A stretch of 64,000 nt of DNA, from positions 6,782,978 through 6,846,977 of the forward strand of contig CM057165.1 in NCBI GenBank assembly GCA_029962745.1, in the 5' to 3' direction. Positions 34,601 through 45,971 of this stretch are shown here, one piece after another. Under the pieces are notes generated by a model. It searched no databases and was not told the origin of the DNA. It saw nothing but the letters and a program-made list of their open reading frames with translations. This DNA comes from Echinometra lucunter (Eukaryota > Echinodermata > Echinoidea > Camarodonta > Echinometridae). The translations under genes were made by a program, and so were the position numbers. Position 1 is the stretch's first letter. Each line of letters begins with the position of its first letter.

Positions 34601-37600
34601 TAAGTTTGCAACTTCGCCAGCATCTGTGATGTCATCATGGACAACTCTCCATTCATTTTGTGCATAATTTTTCAAAAAAATTGATTTATGTGAAATTTTA
34701 AGCCAGGAATCAACATAATTCTTTGCAAAATGCTTACAGAATCGATGTATCCATGTCATTATAAAACAGTAAAAAAAAAATTAAAATCTATTTTTCTAGA
34801 AAATAAAGAAAATGTAAAATTTTGTAAAATGAAAGGAGAGTTGTCCATGATGACATCACAGATGCTGGCAAAGTTGCCAATTTATGGATCCTCACAATAG
34901 GGATTTACTTAAACTTTCAAATTCATAACTCATGAACAGATTGTCCGATTTTTCTCAAACTTTCACTGTCTGCTCTTTCTTGTTCTTCTTCATTCACTGA
35001 AAGCATACTAATGTCTGGGTTGCATTCTCCTTAATAATTGAAACAGGAGTAATATGCCATTATTTTGCTATTATACATGGTAAAAACGTGCTAATTTGAT
35101 GGCATCATGTTTAGATTACCATGAATATACCTTGGGTATCAAGGTACTGTTTCACAAGGGTGTATACTTGTGTCTAGTACACATTCATCTGTACACATCA
35201 ACAAGGAAAATGAAATTTTATGAATCAAACTGCCTTACTTTTTACACTTTTGTCTGTATTGTTTCTCAATGCCTTCAGGTCTGTGTGATAAAAAAAGAGG
35301 AAACAGGTAATTAAACAACATGTTCAATCCTTAAAGTAAATTTCCTGAAGAAACCAATCATCAGTCCATAAGAGAAGAAAAAAAGTCACAGGAACAAGGT
35401 AGAAATCACAAAAGCATAACACAACTTGACTATAAATATCAAAATATAAGAGACCTTACAAACATAAATAACTATGAAAATGCTTTTAACATTGATACTC
35501 TGTCATGAGGAAAAGTTATTCAGAACACAGTCATAGCAGTTTCTAGCTATGACAAAATAATTTTTTTCCTACCCCATCTTTTCTGTTGGTTTCAGCTTGG
35601 CCCCCCTGCCTTATCAAGAATTCAATACAACAGTAATTTCCTTGGTCCAAAATTGTTAGTTTTAAAGGTTTCACAGTTACAGAGTCCTGTACAGCAAAAA
35701 ACAACTTTCTCTCAAAGTAGTGGTCATCAGATAAAAAAAAAATAAAAAAAATTCTCTCAAAGCAGTGGTCATCAGATGGCTTAAGTAGTGAAAAAAATCT
35801 AGTAATTTCCTTTAATGTGTATATTTTAACTTCTTATTTTCAAGAAAATTGGAAAAAACGGCTGACCTCCGCAGATAGACTGTTTCTCCCTGTTGACATG
35901 TAAGCTTATGAACATGTTTGTTGGCATCGATCACTCTAGCTTTGTCACGCTTCCTCAGTGGTAGCTTTTCCAGTGGACAATCTGGGTAAGATCACAGAAA
36001 ATTTTGTGTTACATATGTCATTTCTTGTTATTATTATGCCTGAAAATTCAGTTTATTAGAACAGTATAACAGGATAGTCACATACTCCTACTCCTAAGAG
36101 GTGATGTTTCTCATTCTCTTTTTCTTGTTCTTCTTCCAACTTTCATTTACCTTATATTGATTTCCTCACTCAGCTTTTCTAGTCATAGTGCCATTTCTAT
36201 AGTTTTTATGGTGCTGTCATCCAAATTTACGCCATCTCAGTTGCATTGTTAAAAAATAAGCCTTTCGTGACTTATGTATCACTTAGCTTCGTTTTTCTGT
36301 GAACAAAGCCTGAACACACATGCATAAGGAGAAAAGAGAAAAAAGGAGGGGGGAGGGGGAATCCATACAATATACAATGCCTAAATTGAGAGGAAAGAAT
36401 TTCGCATGTGTTACTTCATGTGTACAACTAATTGTAATAGGCCTAACTGTTACAAGTATTGAAGTAGAATTTTGGGCGCTAATGCTCTTTTGTATCCAAG
36501 CCTGAAGGAATAAAGCACACAGTCGCATACACCACCGTGCTGTGCATGCACCATTATACCAGCAGCGCTTTATTCCGTCAGTCATCGGACATGGATACGA
36601 AAGTGCACATAGCGCCAGAACTTTGCATGCCTTACAAAATACAAGTTACATACTAACGTTACATGCCTTACATCAGTTACATGCCTTACTTCATTGTTAG
36701 TAACGCATAGGTCTACTCATGTACTCTTCTTAGTCAAGCACAGCAAATTACCATCATCACTGCACAAAAGCCACTAACATTCACTCAAAATCAACATTTG
36801 ATTACTAACACTAGAGTCTATATGGCAGAGTGACCTAACTTCGCGCAGGTCCAAACTTCGCGCACAGGGCCATATCTCAAAAAACTACAAAAGATTGTGA
36901 AAAATTGGTAGCACCAACAGAAAGAGCACCCTAAAATTACCCTGGAAGTCACTTTCCTTTTGAAATTAGATAAGGAATCTTGAAATTATGAATGAAAAAT
37001 CAATAAATTTGGCAGCGTTTTGCGTTCGTTTTGACAAAAACTGGACTTGTCGACAAGGGTCTAGAATTCCTCTTTTCGAGAGACGTTGTCATCAAAACTG
37101 TAAGTAAAATGTGGTATCAAATTATTCAGTGGCATTTTGCCTCCCTAGTAATGCAATTATCTTACCTTTTATGGATCTCTATTTTGTATTTATCACTTGA
37201 AAACTGGCGTGCGCGAAGTTAGGTCTCGGTATTTTTGTAACACTTTTCCAGGTCCAGAGCGGTGCGATACGACATTGAATTTTGCGATCGCGGTATCTCG
37301 GGAATTCTTCGTAAATAACATGTTCTTCTTGCGCCCATTTGAAATCTAAAACTTTGTTTTGCCTTTAGTGTCATTTAAATCAGAATAATTTTTGGTAAAA
37401 ATTGAGAAATTATGGATCAAAAATGGCCTTCATTAAAAAATTAAAATGTGCGCGAACTATGGTCCCCCCATCATACTAATTGCTGGCGGTGGCGGTAGAG
37501 CTCCCTGGAGTAAAACTCGGTTCTAAATACGTGGGACCGGAGGATAAAAAGCTGAAGAGTTTCGATGTCAGATATCATGGAAATAATATATTTCTTACCT

Positions 37601-37719
37601 ATAATCAACACCATCTGCCCACAAAGACAGAAATAGGTCTGAAGAGGTTTGTCCTTGTCATATTCTTCCTTTTCTCTGTTATCAGAAACGACGATACTTC
37701 GAGATACAACCTTCGGCAT
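31666..37719 (-). CDS. STEEP1: STEEP1, STING ER exit protein (CXorf56/UPF0428 family)
   Basis: In mammals STEEP1 binds STING at the ER and promotes its COPII-dependent exit, which supports cGAS-STING signalling. The family is older and widely conserved. Exons, in coding order: 37599-37719, 35867-35981, 35239-35280 (42 nt), 33723-33858, 33154-33243, 32428-32517 and 31666-31731. All junctions are GT-AG and the phases join to 219 aa (human 222). Recognised signatures are the start [16 protein letters not shown] (31-38), the pair of cysteines CKKC (91-94) after [17 protein letters not shown] near 109-114, [15 protein letters not shown] (149-163), a Lys/Glu-rich helical C-terminus and the ending KGTLID. 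The ATG at 37719 matches the conserved N-terminus; the longer open frame upstream is poly-G derived. The gene is complete and apparently intact, with MITEs in introns 3 and 5. Confidence 0.97.
31765..31990. repeat. Dispersed repeat with TGGATTTGTATAGCGC motif in the last STEEP1 intron
   Basis: AAT triplets, then two tandem copies of ATTCTGGATTT(T/G)..(A)GC.CTTAATACATCT (31788 and 31852). The rest contains CACCCTGGTCATTGGATTCAG. Similar TGGATTTATATAGCGC sequence at 57031 follows AAT triplets too, so both appear to be ends of retroelement-related repeats. Confidence 0.55.
32889..33106. mobile_element. Palindromic MITE in STEEP1 intron 5
   Basis: Begins GGGCCCAAATTCACAATTGA and ends TTTTATGAATTCGGGCC, with inner arms GAGGTTTAAACCATGGG and CAACGGTTTAAACCTC. 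Its right edge is only 47 bp from exon 33154-33243. Confidence 0.8.
33970..34275. repeat. Dispersed 300-bp repeat, copy 1 (STEEP1 intron 3)
   Basis: Shares long stretches with 62893-63190 in the same orientation, for example TAGATCATGATTTG then GAATTTATTGCTTATTTT, and AGCATCAG(T/C)ATGATGC. Begins with GGGAGCTATT hairpins (CTATTCTCTCAAAAAAATAG). No ORF. The class is unknown. Confidence 0.7.
34341..35113. mobile_element. Composite: 580-bp palindrome between two direct repeats (STEEP1 intron 3)
   Basis: The palindrome (about 34455-35032) has arms of roughly 235 bp: AGTGAATGAAGAACAAGAAA near 34490 against the inverted TTCTTGTTCTTCTTCATTCA near 34978; CATCTGTGATGTCATCATGG at 34621 against CCATGATGACATCACAGATG at 34845. 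It is flanked by direct repeats of about 85 bp, 34341-34426 and 35031-35113 (both contain AGGAGTAATATGCCATTATT). A 20-bp phrase, CAGGGATGCCTGAATGTAAC, is also repeated at 34321 and 34436. Confidence 0.75.
36833..37224. mobile_element. Element with 15-bp perfect inverted ends in STEEP1 intron 1
   Basis: Begins ACCTAACTTCGCGCA and ends TGCGCGAAGTTAGGT, exact reverse complements, 392 bp apart. A related TGCGCGAACTATGGT lies at 37448, so the repeat may extend or be nested. No ORF. Confidence 0.6.
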
Positions 37720-38170
37720 GGCTCTAATGTGTAAGTTGTAACCGGCCGTACCGTACCCGTACGCGTAAGTAGCGCTAGGTATGGGGCCGGGGGGGGGGGG
37801 GGGGGGGGGGGGGGGGAGGTAGAGCCGGGGGTGGAGGGGATGCAAAGTGTATTTTATGGTTTCTCATCCCTCCCCCCCCCCCCCCCCCCCCCCCCCCCAC
37901 TCACACAGTTCTTTATGATTAGAATAAAGCTTTCTACCACATACTAAATATCAAAATACAATTCCTGCTTTGGTTTCCCCTCACTTTCTCATGATACATT
38001 CATGAAAATTAAAATACAATTCATGGCCCTCATTTTCTCCTTAATATTTACAAAATACATTTTCTCATTTTCTCAATACACCATTTTCTCATTCTCTCAA
38101 TAATACGATGCTAAATAGGCCTACTCTCTTTCAAAAAATATTGAGCAACAGTCGATGACATATTATGTGA
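37720..38170. other. Region upstream of STEEP1 with long poly-G and poly-C runs
   Basis: Contains the STEEP1 promoter/5' UTR side. A G run lies at 37789-37816 and a C run at 37872-37897, close enough to pair with each other. No promoter motif was singled out. Confidence 0.5.
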
Positions 38171-38194
38171 GGTTTAATAGGTTGAAGTCCCGGG

Positions 38195-38345
38195 TTGAAG
38201 TACCTCAAAGGAAAAACCAGTTGCAACTGGATCAGTTGGACCAGTTAATTCAAACTGATATCTTTGGAAATGGAAAACATTGGTATAACTGGTCTAACTG
38301 GTCCAACAGGTCCAGTTAAAATTGAACTGGTCAAAAATCAGTTGG
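38195..38345. repeat. Degenerate repeat of ACTGGTCCAACTGGTC-type units
   Basis: Several near-copies of CTGGTC(T/C)AACTGGTCCAA and of the inverted form TTGGACCAGTTAATT within 150 bp. Not bounded clearly. Confidence 0.5.
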
Positions 38346-39071
38346 AAATTTCAACTCAGTATTTTTTAATTGGTATTGTACTTTTGGAATTTTTAAAATT
38401 TTCCTCTTGAACTTCAGATTAGCAATCCCAACTGTTGAGACAGTAAAAGACTGATCGTTCCTCATTCACAATATTATGCTTTGGTATGCATAAACAAAGA
38501 ATTGATAATACTGTGAATGTGAATTTTCCTTGTTTTCAAAGGACTTTTGCATAGAAGTAATGTATATTCTTGTTATGAATTCAGGCATATGCAGGATGGC
38601 ATATTTATTCTCTTTTGGAAGTTCTGGGAGATAAAAGCATATCAATATTACACGTATATTGAATATATTGTATTTTCTTATGAAGTATTCTAAAAGAAAC
38701 CAGAAAAAAATTTGTCATTCACAATTTATGAAAAATCGTCCCAAACCATGTTTTGCATGATAAGGTTAATGTTAAGACAAGTAGTGTATTCCTGAGCATG
38801 TGCAAATATGTAATATAACTGAAAAATAGTGAAATTTCCAAAGCTTGTTGAAACACTCCAAAACACTTCGTTCTTCTCTCATTTTGTATCGCTTACATCC
38901 CTTTCACACCATTCTCAACCCAACAATCATTTAATAATTTTTCTTTTTTAAAAAGTATCTACTCTTAAAATTATTTCTTTCATTTTTCATTCATGTCAAT
39001 CAGATGTTGTATCCTTGTGTATATTTTCTTTAAATTTATTCATTTTTGCTCCTCACACTACAAAAAACATC

Positions 39072-39219
39072 AGGGTGCTGTGTCATAAAACTTGTTATCA
39101 ATAACAAGTTGCAATAGCTGTTACAAGCTACTGAAATCCTTGCATCTGATTGGCTGAGAGCAAATTTGTCAGAGAAATGTGGCAGTTGTTACTGATAACA
39201 AGTTTTATGAAACGGGGCC
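39072..39219. mobile_element. Hairpin MITE, TTGTTATCA family, copy 3
   Basis: Arms AAACTTGTTATCAATAACAA and TGATAACAAGTTTTATGAAA. Core GAAATCCTTGCATCTGATTG. Confidence 0.85.
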
Positions 39220-40554
39220 ATGGGCAATTTCTCAAGGCCTTCTTTCCCATTCTCTGAAATACACATTCTTGACTTTATCATAGCAATGCAGCTTAACAAA
39301 TACAGTGAAACCTGTATTTAATGACCACCCAAGGGAGACAAGAAATGTGTTCTTTATGAACAGGTTCCTTTAATATATGTTCAATGGGAAAAACTTTCAA
39401 GGGAAACAAAAACTGTGGTCTTTATAGACAGGTGGTCGCTAAAGCAGGTTTGACTGTAGAAGATGAATGAACTACGCTGCTATTACGAAAGATTCATGTA
39501 GATTTGAAAGCAAATAGTTTTTATTTGATGGAGTATGTTTGCCAGCAGGGAGCGCTGTTTTATTTGACAAGTTATAGCTTCTTTTTTTATTACATCAATT
39601 GATTGCATAACATACATACATACATACAATACATTGATATATATATATAGATATTTATATACTTTGATACACATATAAACATCAACAATGAATTCTAAAT
39701 ACATACCTAAGTATTTCAGGTATATGAAGAAAATGTAATACATCTATTATTGTTCATACTTTGTTTTGCTTCCCTGTATTTCTTAGTAGTAAATACAAGT
39801 TTGAACATTTGCTCTCTTAAATAGAAGAAAATGTGATAAATTTTCCTCGTACTACTGAAATCAAGGAGTAAATTCTAAAACTTTAATATTTTAAGTACAC
39901 GACATGGATTTGTCATCTTGTCAGCAAGGAAAAGCAAAGTTTGTGAAAGCACTGGTAAAGAAATCCCAATAGTGCATTGAAAGAAAGGCAGAATTACGGG
40001 TCCTTTGAAGTTGTTGACTGTGGATTGAATTAATGTTCCCCCAGAGCTGGGTGGATAAAGACGTCTACATACAACACACACCATCTCTCAGTTGCCCTGA
40101 AATTGATAGGCATGGTAAAATACATCTGTGACTTAAAAGAAGTTCTTTATGCACACACTAAAGCCCAGTTCGTAATGTTGTATCTATCCTTTAAGTATTG
40201 TGCTCCTTGAATTTTCAATTCGACTCTTTTAAAACCCCAAACTGGGTCCATGCAGAATTAACTAATTTGCAGTATTTTGCTCTAAACAACTCTGACTTTG
40301 TCATAACTTGTTTTGTGCTAACTAGACAATTGCTAAGGGGTAAATAATAAATAGGGAAATATGAAGCATGACGCCCAGCAAAACTGAAACCCGGCTTCAT
40401 ACATCTATCAAAAAATGACCCTGTACTTTCCAAAGCTACGGCAGACAAATTCTATTATACACAATGGTTTGAAGGGTCTTATATTCAAGACATATTTCTT
40501 TGAATCTCATCAAAACCATCAGAAATGTATCTGCCAGTAGTAAGCTAAGCTGCT

Positions 40555-41003
40555 GGGCCGGTATGCGGTATTCAATTCAATATTTAAGTCAGAAATATGA
40601 GTAATTTGCTTAGTTTTTTACTTAGATAAAATACTTAGCAGAATGTGGTATTCAATTCAATATTTTGGCTAAGTATTTTACTCTAAATCTAAGACACCTA
40701 TCTAGGTGACTTAAGCCAATTATTTTGGAGGCCTTGATTGGTAGACATAGGTTTTTGTACGCAGTCATCATGAGCTGCGCAGAAGTATCATAGCGTATTC
40801 GAGCATATTTGATGCAACAAGTTAATTGCGCATTGAAAATACGACGTCACAATGCGTATCAGTAAGAATTTTGGCTTAAAGTTGGCTTACTAAAGTAAAA
40901 TTCAAAGTATTGAATTGAATATGACTTAAGCAAATTTCTTAGCCAAGTAAAATACTTTAGTAAAAGTTTTACTTATTCCAAGTATTGAATTGAATACCGG
41001 CCC
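40555..41003. mobile_element. MITE with GGGCCGGTAT termini
   Basis: This 449-bp element begins GGGCCGGTATGCGGTATTCA and ends with the inverted ATTGAATTGAATACCGGCCC. The phrase GGTATTCAATTCAATATTT occurs twice on the left (40565, 40646) and inverted on the right. Long imperfect palindromic arms, no ORF. Confidence 0.8.
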
Positions 41004-42138
41004 TGAAGCTTGGGTTTTGAAAGGGGCAGCTTTAAACATGTTATCAAGTCTTTCCATAAACCAGTGTATCAAAACTACTGGTGAGACCTACGTGTAGCTC
41101 GAAAATCTTTTCAGCTATATCTACAGCTATTATTATTTCTCACAAAAACACAGTATAAATAAATAAATAAATAAATACAATTCTTCATTCAGCTCAGGTC
41201 TCCATCAGTTTCTTGTTCTATACTATTCTACTAAGCATCACAGTGGAAACAGTGCTATATTCTATCCCAAATCATCCACGTTCCATCCAAATTTGAAAAT
41301 GAAAGAAAAATTAGAACAAAAAGTATATCAATTTTCAAGACTGAATTTTTCAAATGTACTTAATTTGGCAGCATAAATGTATCTGCTTAATGTGAGAAGT
41401 TCTCCCAGTACACATTCACATCAAATATCCTTCACTTTTTTATATATATATTTTTTTGTTTTCTGTTTAAACTGACAAAGAGTACATCTCTTGTCTATTA
41501 TTTTGGAGAAATGCTCTACCATATGGAGAAAAAAAAAAGAGTTGCGGGACAATTACTGACAATTTTTTATTCATTTCATGTGCAAGAAATAATACAAACT
41601 GTATGAGTATTCCGCACATGGCATCTTAATAATCTTTCATCCACTGGATATTAGAACCAGGTGGCCCTCTTATTGAACCTACATGTTGCATGGGAATGAA
41701 ATCATTCAATAGTCAACAGGTTTTGTCACATGATTTGGTTATCGATTCATGTAGTTGAAATTCTCATTCCTTTGATTTCTTGGGGGGTTCAGCATTTTGA
41801 AGTTGAACTACAGCGATTCCGTACGAGAAATTCAAGTTTGATCGCAAACTCTCCCATCACGTTCAGCTCAACAGAAGTTCTGTACATCTCAACTTCATTA
41901 TCACACAGGAGAATACACTAAATCAAGACAAAAAAATCATTCATAGTTTGGAGAGTATGTTCTTTGTTGATTGAATAATGAGATGTGACAATTTCTACTT
42001 GGAATTAGATCCAGAGCATGCTTTCTTAATAAAAAAAAAAACTGTTCCAGATTTCCTCAGTGAAGTAGTAGTTTTATTCCTCTGAATTGCACTTTTTACA
42101 AATCTTTCCTTTTCACATTTTGACGCGAATCACTTAAA

Positions 42139-42442
42139 GGTTGTTCACATATGAAGAGGCAAATTTCTGCGGTAAATCCCTACAATTTGTTTTTTACGCG
42201 TGAAATTAATGGGATACAAGGTGGCCAAAAAAAACCCTGCTGAAGCAAAAATGATCTGTTTTGCCTCCTGCCAGCAAAAAGGTGTGGACCAATCAAATTC
42301 TACTAAAGTTAATGCAAAATATGTCACCAGTTTGTCCGAGCCACTTTTGGCAAAACTCTCGTTTATTTGAGCATGAACTATTACTTACGCATTACTGACG
42401 CGTTGTCAGAAGTAGCGTGGTTACCGCACCATATGTGAACAC
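42139..42442. mobile_element. MITE with GTTCACATATG termini
   Basis: Left GGTTGTTCACATATGAAG, right CACCATATGTGAACACT. A related half element lies at about 31100-31265 (GGTGTTCACATATGGTGC), and both share a GATTGGTCCACACC-type phrase (inverted at 42282). Confidence 0.65.
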
Positions 42443-43479
42443 TAAAAAAAAAAAACACTGGGGTTTTCCACAGGATATCTGAATGAGTTTTTATAGTAAC
42501 ATTACATCAATCATACACAATAGAATAACATTACGAAACATATTTGTACAAGCTTGATCAGCCTGTTTTCTTGCATAAAAGATCAGGAGCTAATGACATA
42601 GCAGTTGCTAGATCAGCAAACTAGATTAATTTCAAACTGAAAGTCAAACATTCATCATTCTGAGATTACATGCGTGATATGATAATCATTCAAGTATAAA
42701 AAAATAAATATTCCATCCTCAACATGCAAAGATTCTCTTAAATAACTCACATATTCGACGAAATTTATTAGTCACTGAACTGTTATGCAGTAATGCCAGA
42801 AAGGAGACAATGGTAACATTCAAACATTCATTTGTACATTTTTTTTTTTTTTGAAAAATATAAATAGGTTTCATAAGAGACAAGGAAAGAAATGCTGTGA
42901 AACAGGTCAGATTTTTTGTCCTTTTTTTTTTTACAGACTGCACTTGTAATAAGAGTAGGTATGATATTAAGGGAGTTGCAGGCATATTTAAGTAGAATTT
43001 TGGCAAGAAATCCTCATTCATAACACTTCCACTTGCAAAAAAATTCACATTTCTTAAAGTACATACATCAGCAACAATGAGTAGGTCTTTGTTCTACGAT
43101 ACACACACTTATAATAAACAGCTAAATCAAATAGCCTGTGTTACTGTTACTTGTAATTCCAACATGAATGAAACCGAAAAGAAGTAAACAGTCCTCATGA
43201 TGGAAAATGACAAAATATGGCCTGTCCTCCAATAGGAATTATCCTATACACAAAGCTGTTTTTTTTTTAAAATAAAGTAAAGGGGCAAGACAGAATACTG
43301 TTCAAGACAATTTGAAGTGAACATATTCACATCAAATGAAAGATCTGAGACAGCCAATTAGAAAAAGATGTATCGCACTATGCTATGGTAGGTAAGTCAT
43401 ATTCAAATGAGCTGATCCATTAGTTATGATGATTCTAGAGTTTATAACTCCTATGTCTTTGTGATGTTCATATGCATTA

Positions 43480-43523
43480 TGATTAAGGTGGTGTTGGTGA
43501 TGATGATGGTAATGATGTGGTGG

Positions 43524-43559
<36 letters not shown>

Positions 43560-43585
43560 GTGGTGATGGAAATAGTAATAATAAT
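43480..43585. repeat. (GAT)n microsatellite
   Basis: GATGATGGTGATGTGGTGGTG-type triplets with a pure GAT core at about 43528-43560. Confidence 0.95.
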
Positions 43586-44182
43586 GGCAGACAATAAAGA
43601 TGGTGATCATAATCAAAACAAACAAAAAACCACAAAAGGAAGAATTACTGTAAGTGCTGAAAAATGTAACCATATTCTAAAAAACAGGGTATGGAAGGGA
43701 CTGAGACAATTTTTGACAAGTTTGTTACAAAATAAAAAAAAATGCCACAGATTTCCTGTATTGCTCTGACAGAAACTTTATCATCCCTCAAGCAGTCTTG
43801 AATAACATATAATAAGTAGTAATGTCACCTTGTATATACCATATTTCATTAGTTCCCACATGGTGGGAACGCACATAATACTGAAAAGTATTTACTGAAT
43901 GTTTATGCCTTCACAAGAGAAGGTTGCAGCCTTCAAAACATATAATGCCTTGTTCGTACATGCTGGGGCAGCCAATACGTTGTTCGCATCTTCAGTGCAC
44001 TGCCAAGCAGCACAGGGTAACAATGACACAATGATTCACTGCACTCCACACGGATCAAGCTTGCCCAAGACAGTCTTCCACGGAATCTAAACTGTAGATT
44101 CCTGCAGGAAGAAGGCTTGCATCTACATGTATCTAGCACTAACTGCAATAGCTTGAACATCCCACGGTAAAACACTGAGCGA

Positions 44183-44515
44183 ACGGGATGGTGTCAGGAG
44201 TAAAACAAGGGTGTCAGGAACAAAATCCAACACCGCTGTCCAAAGCTAAATCCAATGCTGGTGTCAGGTGTAAGATCTCTTGCTGGTGTCAGGAGTAGGA
44301 TCTCACACACCGGTGTCATGTTCAAGATCTCACATTGGCGTTAGCAGTAGGATCCCACACTTGGGTCAGGTGTAAGATCTTTTGCTGGTGTCAGGAGTAG
44401 GATCTCACACTGGTGTTATGTTCAACATCTCACATTGGCGTTAGCGGTAGGATCCCACACTGGGGTCGGGTGTAAGATCTCAGGCTTGGTGTTATGACTG
44501 AGATCTCATGGTTTG
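44183..44515. repeat. 25-bp minisatellite running into the RAPGEF1 stop codon
   Basis: About 12 degenerate units such as GGTGTCAGGAGTAGGATCTC and GGTGTAAGATCTCTTGCT (23-27 bp). Variants recur in a block of four units, giving a higher-order period near 100 bp. The last unit (GGTGTTATGACTGAGATCTC) includes the stop codon of RAPGEF1 (44506-44508, TCA on +). The array therefore lies mainly in the 3' UTR and touches coding sequence. Confidence 0.85.
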
Positions 44516-45933
44516 ATGACCTTTGACAGCTGCCACATGGCTTCTTCATCCAAGTACTCTGAGAAATCATTGAAGACTAACAGAACCTTCTCGTCTTTCT
44601 TCAGTGTATCATAGTGACTGGTGAGAGAGAGAGAGAGAGAGAGAGAGGTGAGAAAATGTATTTCTACATGAGTCGGTCTTCACAAAATATCATTAGATGT
44701 TCTGAATCCAAGCTGAATCACGATCCTGTAATCTCAATTTTCTGTTTTGCTAGGACACCTAGAACTATTTCTTTCTTCACTGCATATCAAATTTTATCAT
44801 TCCCCATGTGGTTGCCTAAAGGTGCTGTTGTGAACTGATAAGCGACATTCTATCAGCTGATGTGAAGTCTATAGCGAATGGTAACAATGAAAGATAATGT
44901 AACTTGGCTCTAAAGTTATTCCCCTAATTTTTCTATTCTTTTGATAACTAATCCACTTGCTGAAAATGATGAAGCATATTCCAGTATCTAATCTCAGAAC
45001 ACGACAGAAATCAAAGAACAATAATATCTTTTACCATATATAATATACAGATGATATAAACTTTCACACTGCAACAGTTTCCCTTTCCTTTTAATGAATA
45101 CTTGAAATACTTGACACTTACTGTTGTTTGAATCTGCGCATGCTGTCTAGGATTTGGAAGTACTGCCAACACTTGACAAAGTTGACACCGCCATTATCGG
45201 GAAGTTCCTCTGGGTTGCCAATGTGCACGAAGGTGATATCCTGTAAGATCAGTCCACTGAAAGACACAAGCAAAAATATCATGAAAATGTTTGAAGAGAT
45301 ACCGTTAATGCATATCAGGACAACTCCCCTGGGGACTGGGGGAGTTATCCTTGGGGAGTTCTCATCCCGGAAAGGTGTCCTCCGGGGAGAGTTGCCCTCG
45401 GGGGAGCTGTCCTCCAGGGGGAGTTGTCAAGTGGGAATCGTATCGGGGGAGTTGTCCTCGAACCCGTTTTGTCAGATGGGAATTGTGGAAAATTGCGGTT
45501 TGCCACTTGGAAATTGAGGAAAAGCTGCATCTGTACCCGATGGCCTCATGGAAAATCATCTGTAATCATCATTTTCATCAAAAAGTGGTCTCTTTACATC
45601 ACAGTGGAGTTAATGGGTACACCTTTGGAAAGAATGCTACCGTATACAATGACTGAGAAACATTCCATGAAGAGAAGATAAAAACTTCTGTGTAGACATG
45701 TACAAGACAGAAGCTGATGATGATGATGGTGATGATGATGACGATGATGACAGTGATGATGATGATGACAGTGATGGTGATGACGATGATGATAGTTATG
45801 ATGATGATGATGGTGATTATGATGATGATGATGATGATGATGATGATGGTGATGATGACGGTGATGGTGATGATGATGATGATAGTGGTGATGATGATGA
45901 TGATAGTGGTGATGATGATGTTGATGATGGTGG

Positions 45934-45971
<38 letters not shown>

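Larger units (their letters stand above)
38346..44182. other. Spacer between RAPGEF1 and STEEP1
   Basis: No conserved exon was recognised. It includes MITEs at 39072, 40555 and 42139, a (GAT)n tract at 43495, and small AT-rich repeats (near 39600-39660 and 41157-41176). The part nearest 44183 probably belongs to the 3' UTR of RAPGEF1. Confidence 0.5.

Noticed and set aside
37720..37845. N-terminal extension of STEEP1
   Set aside because: The extra residues come from poly-G/poly-C sequence. The family begins at MPKVVSRS, which matches the ATG at 37719.
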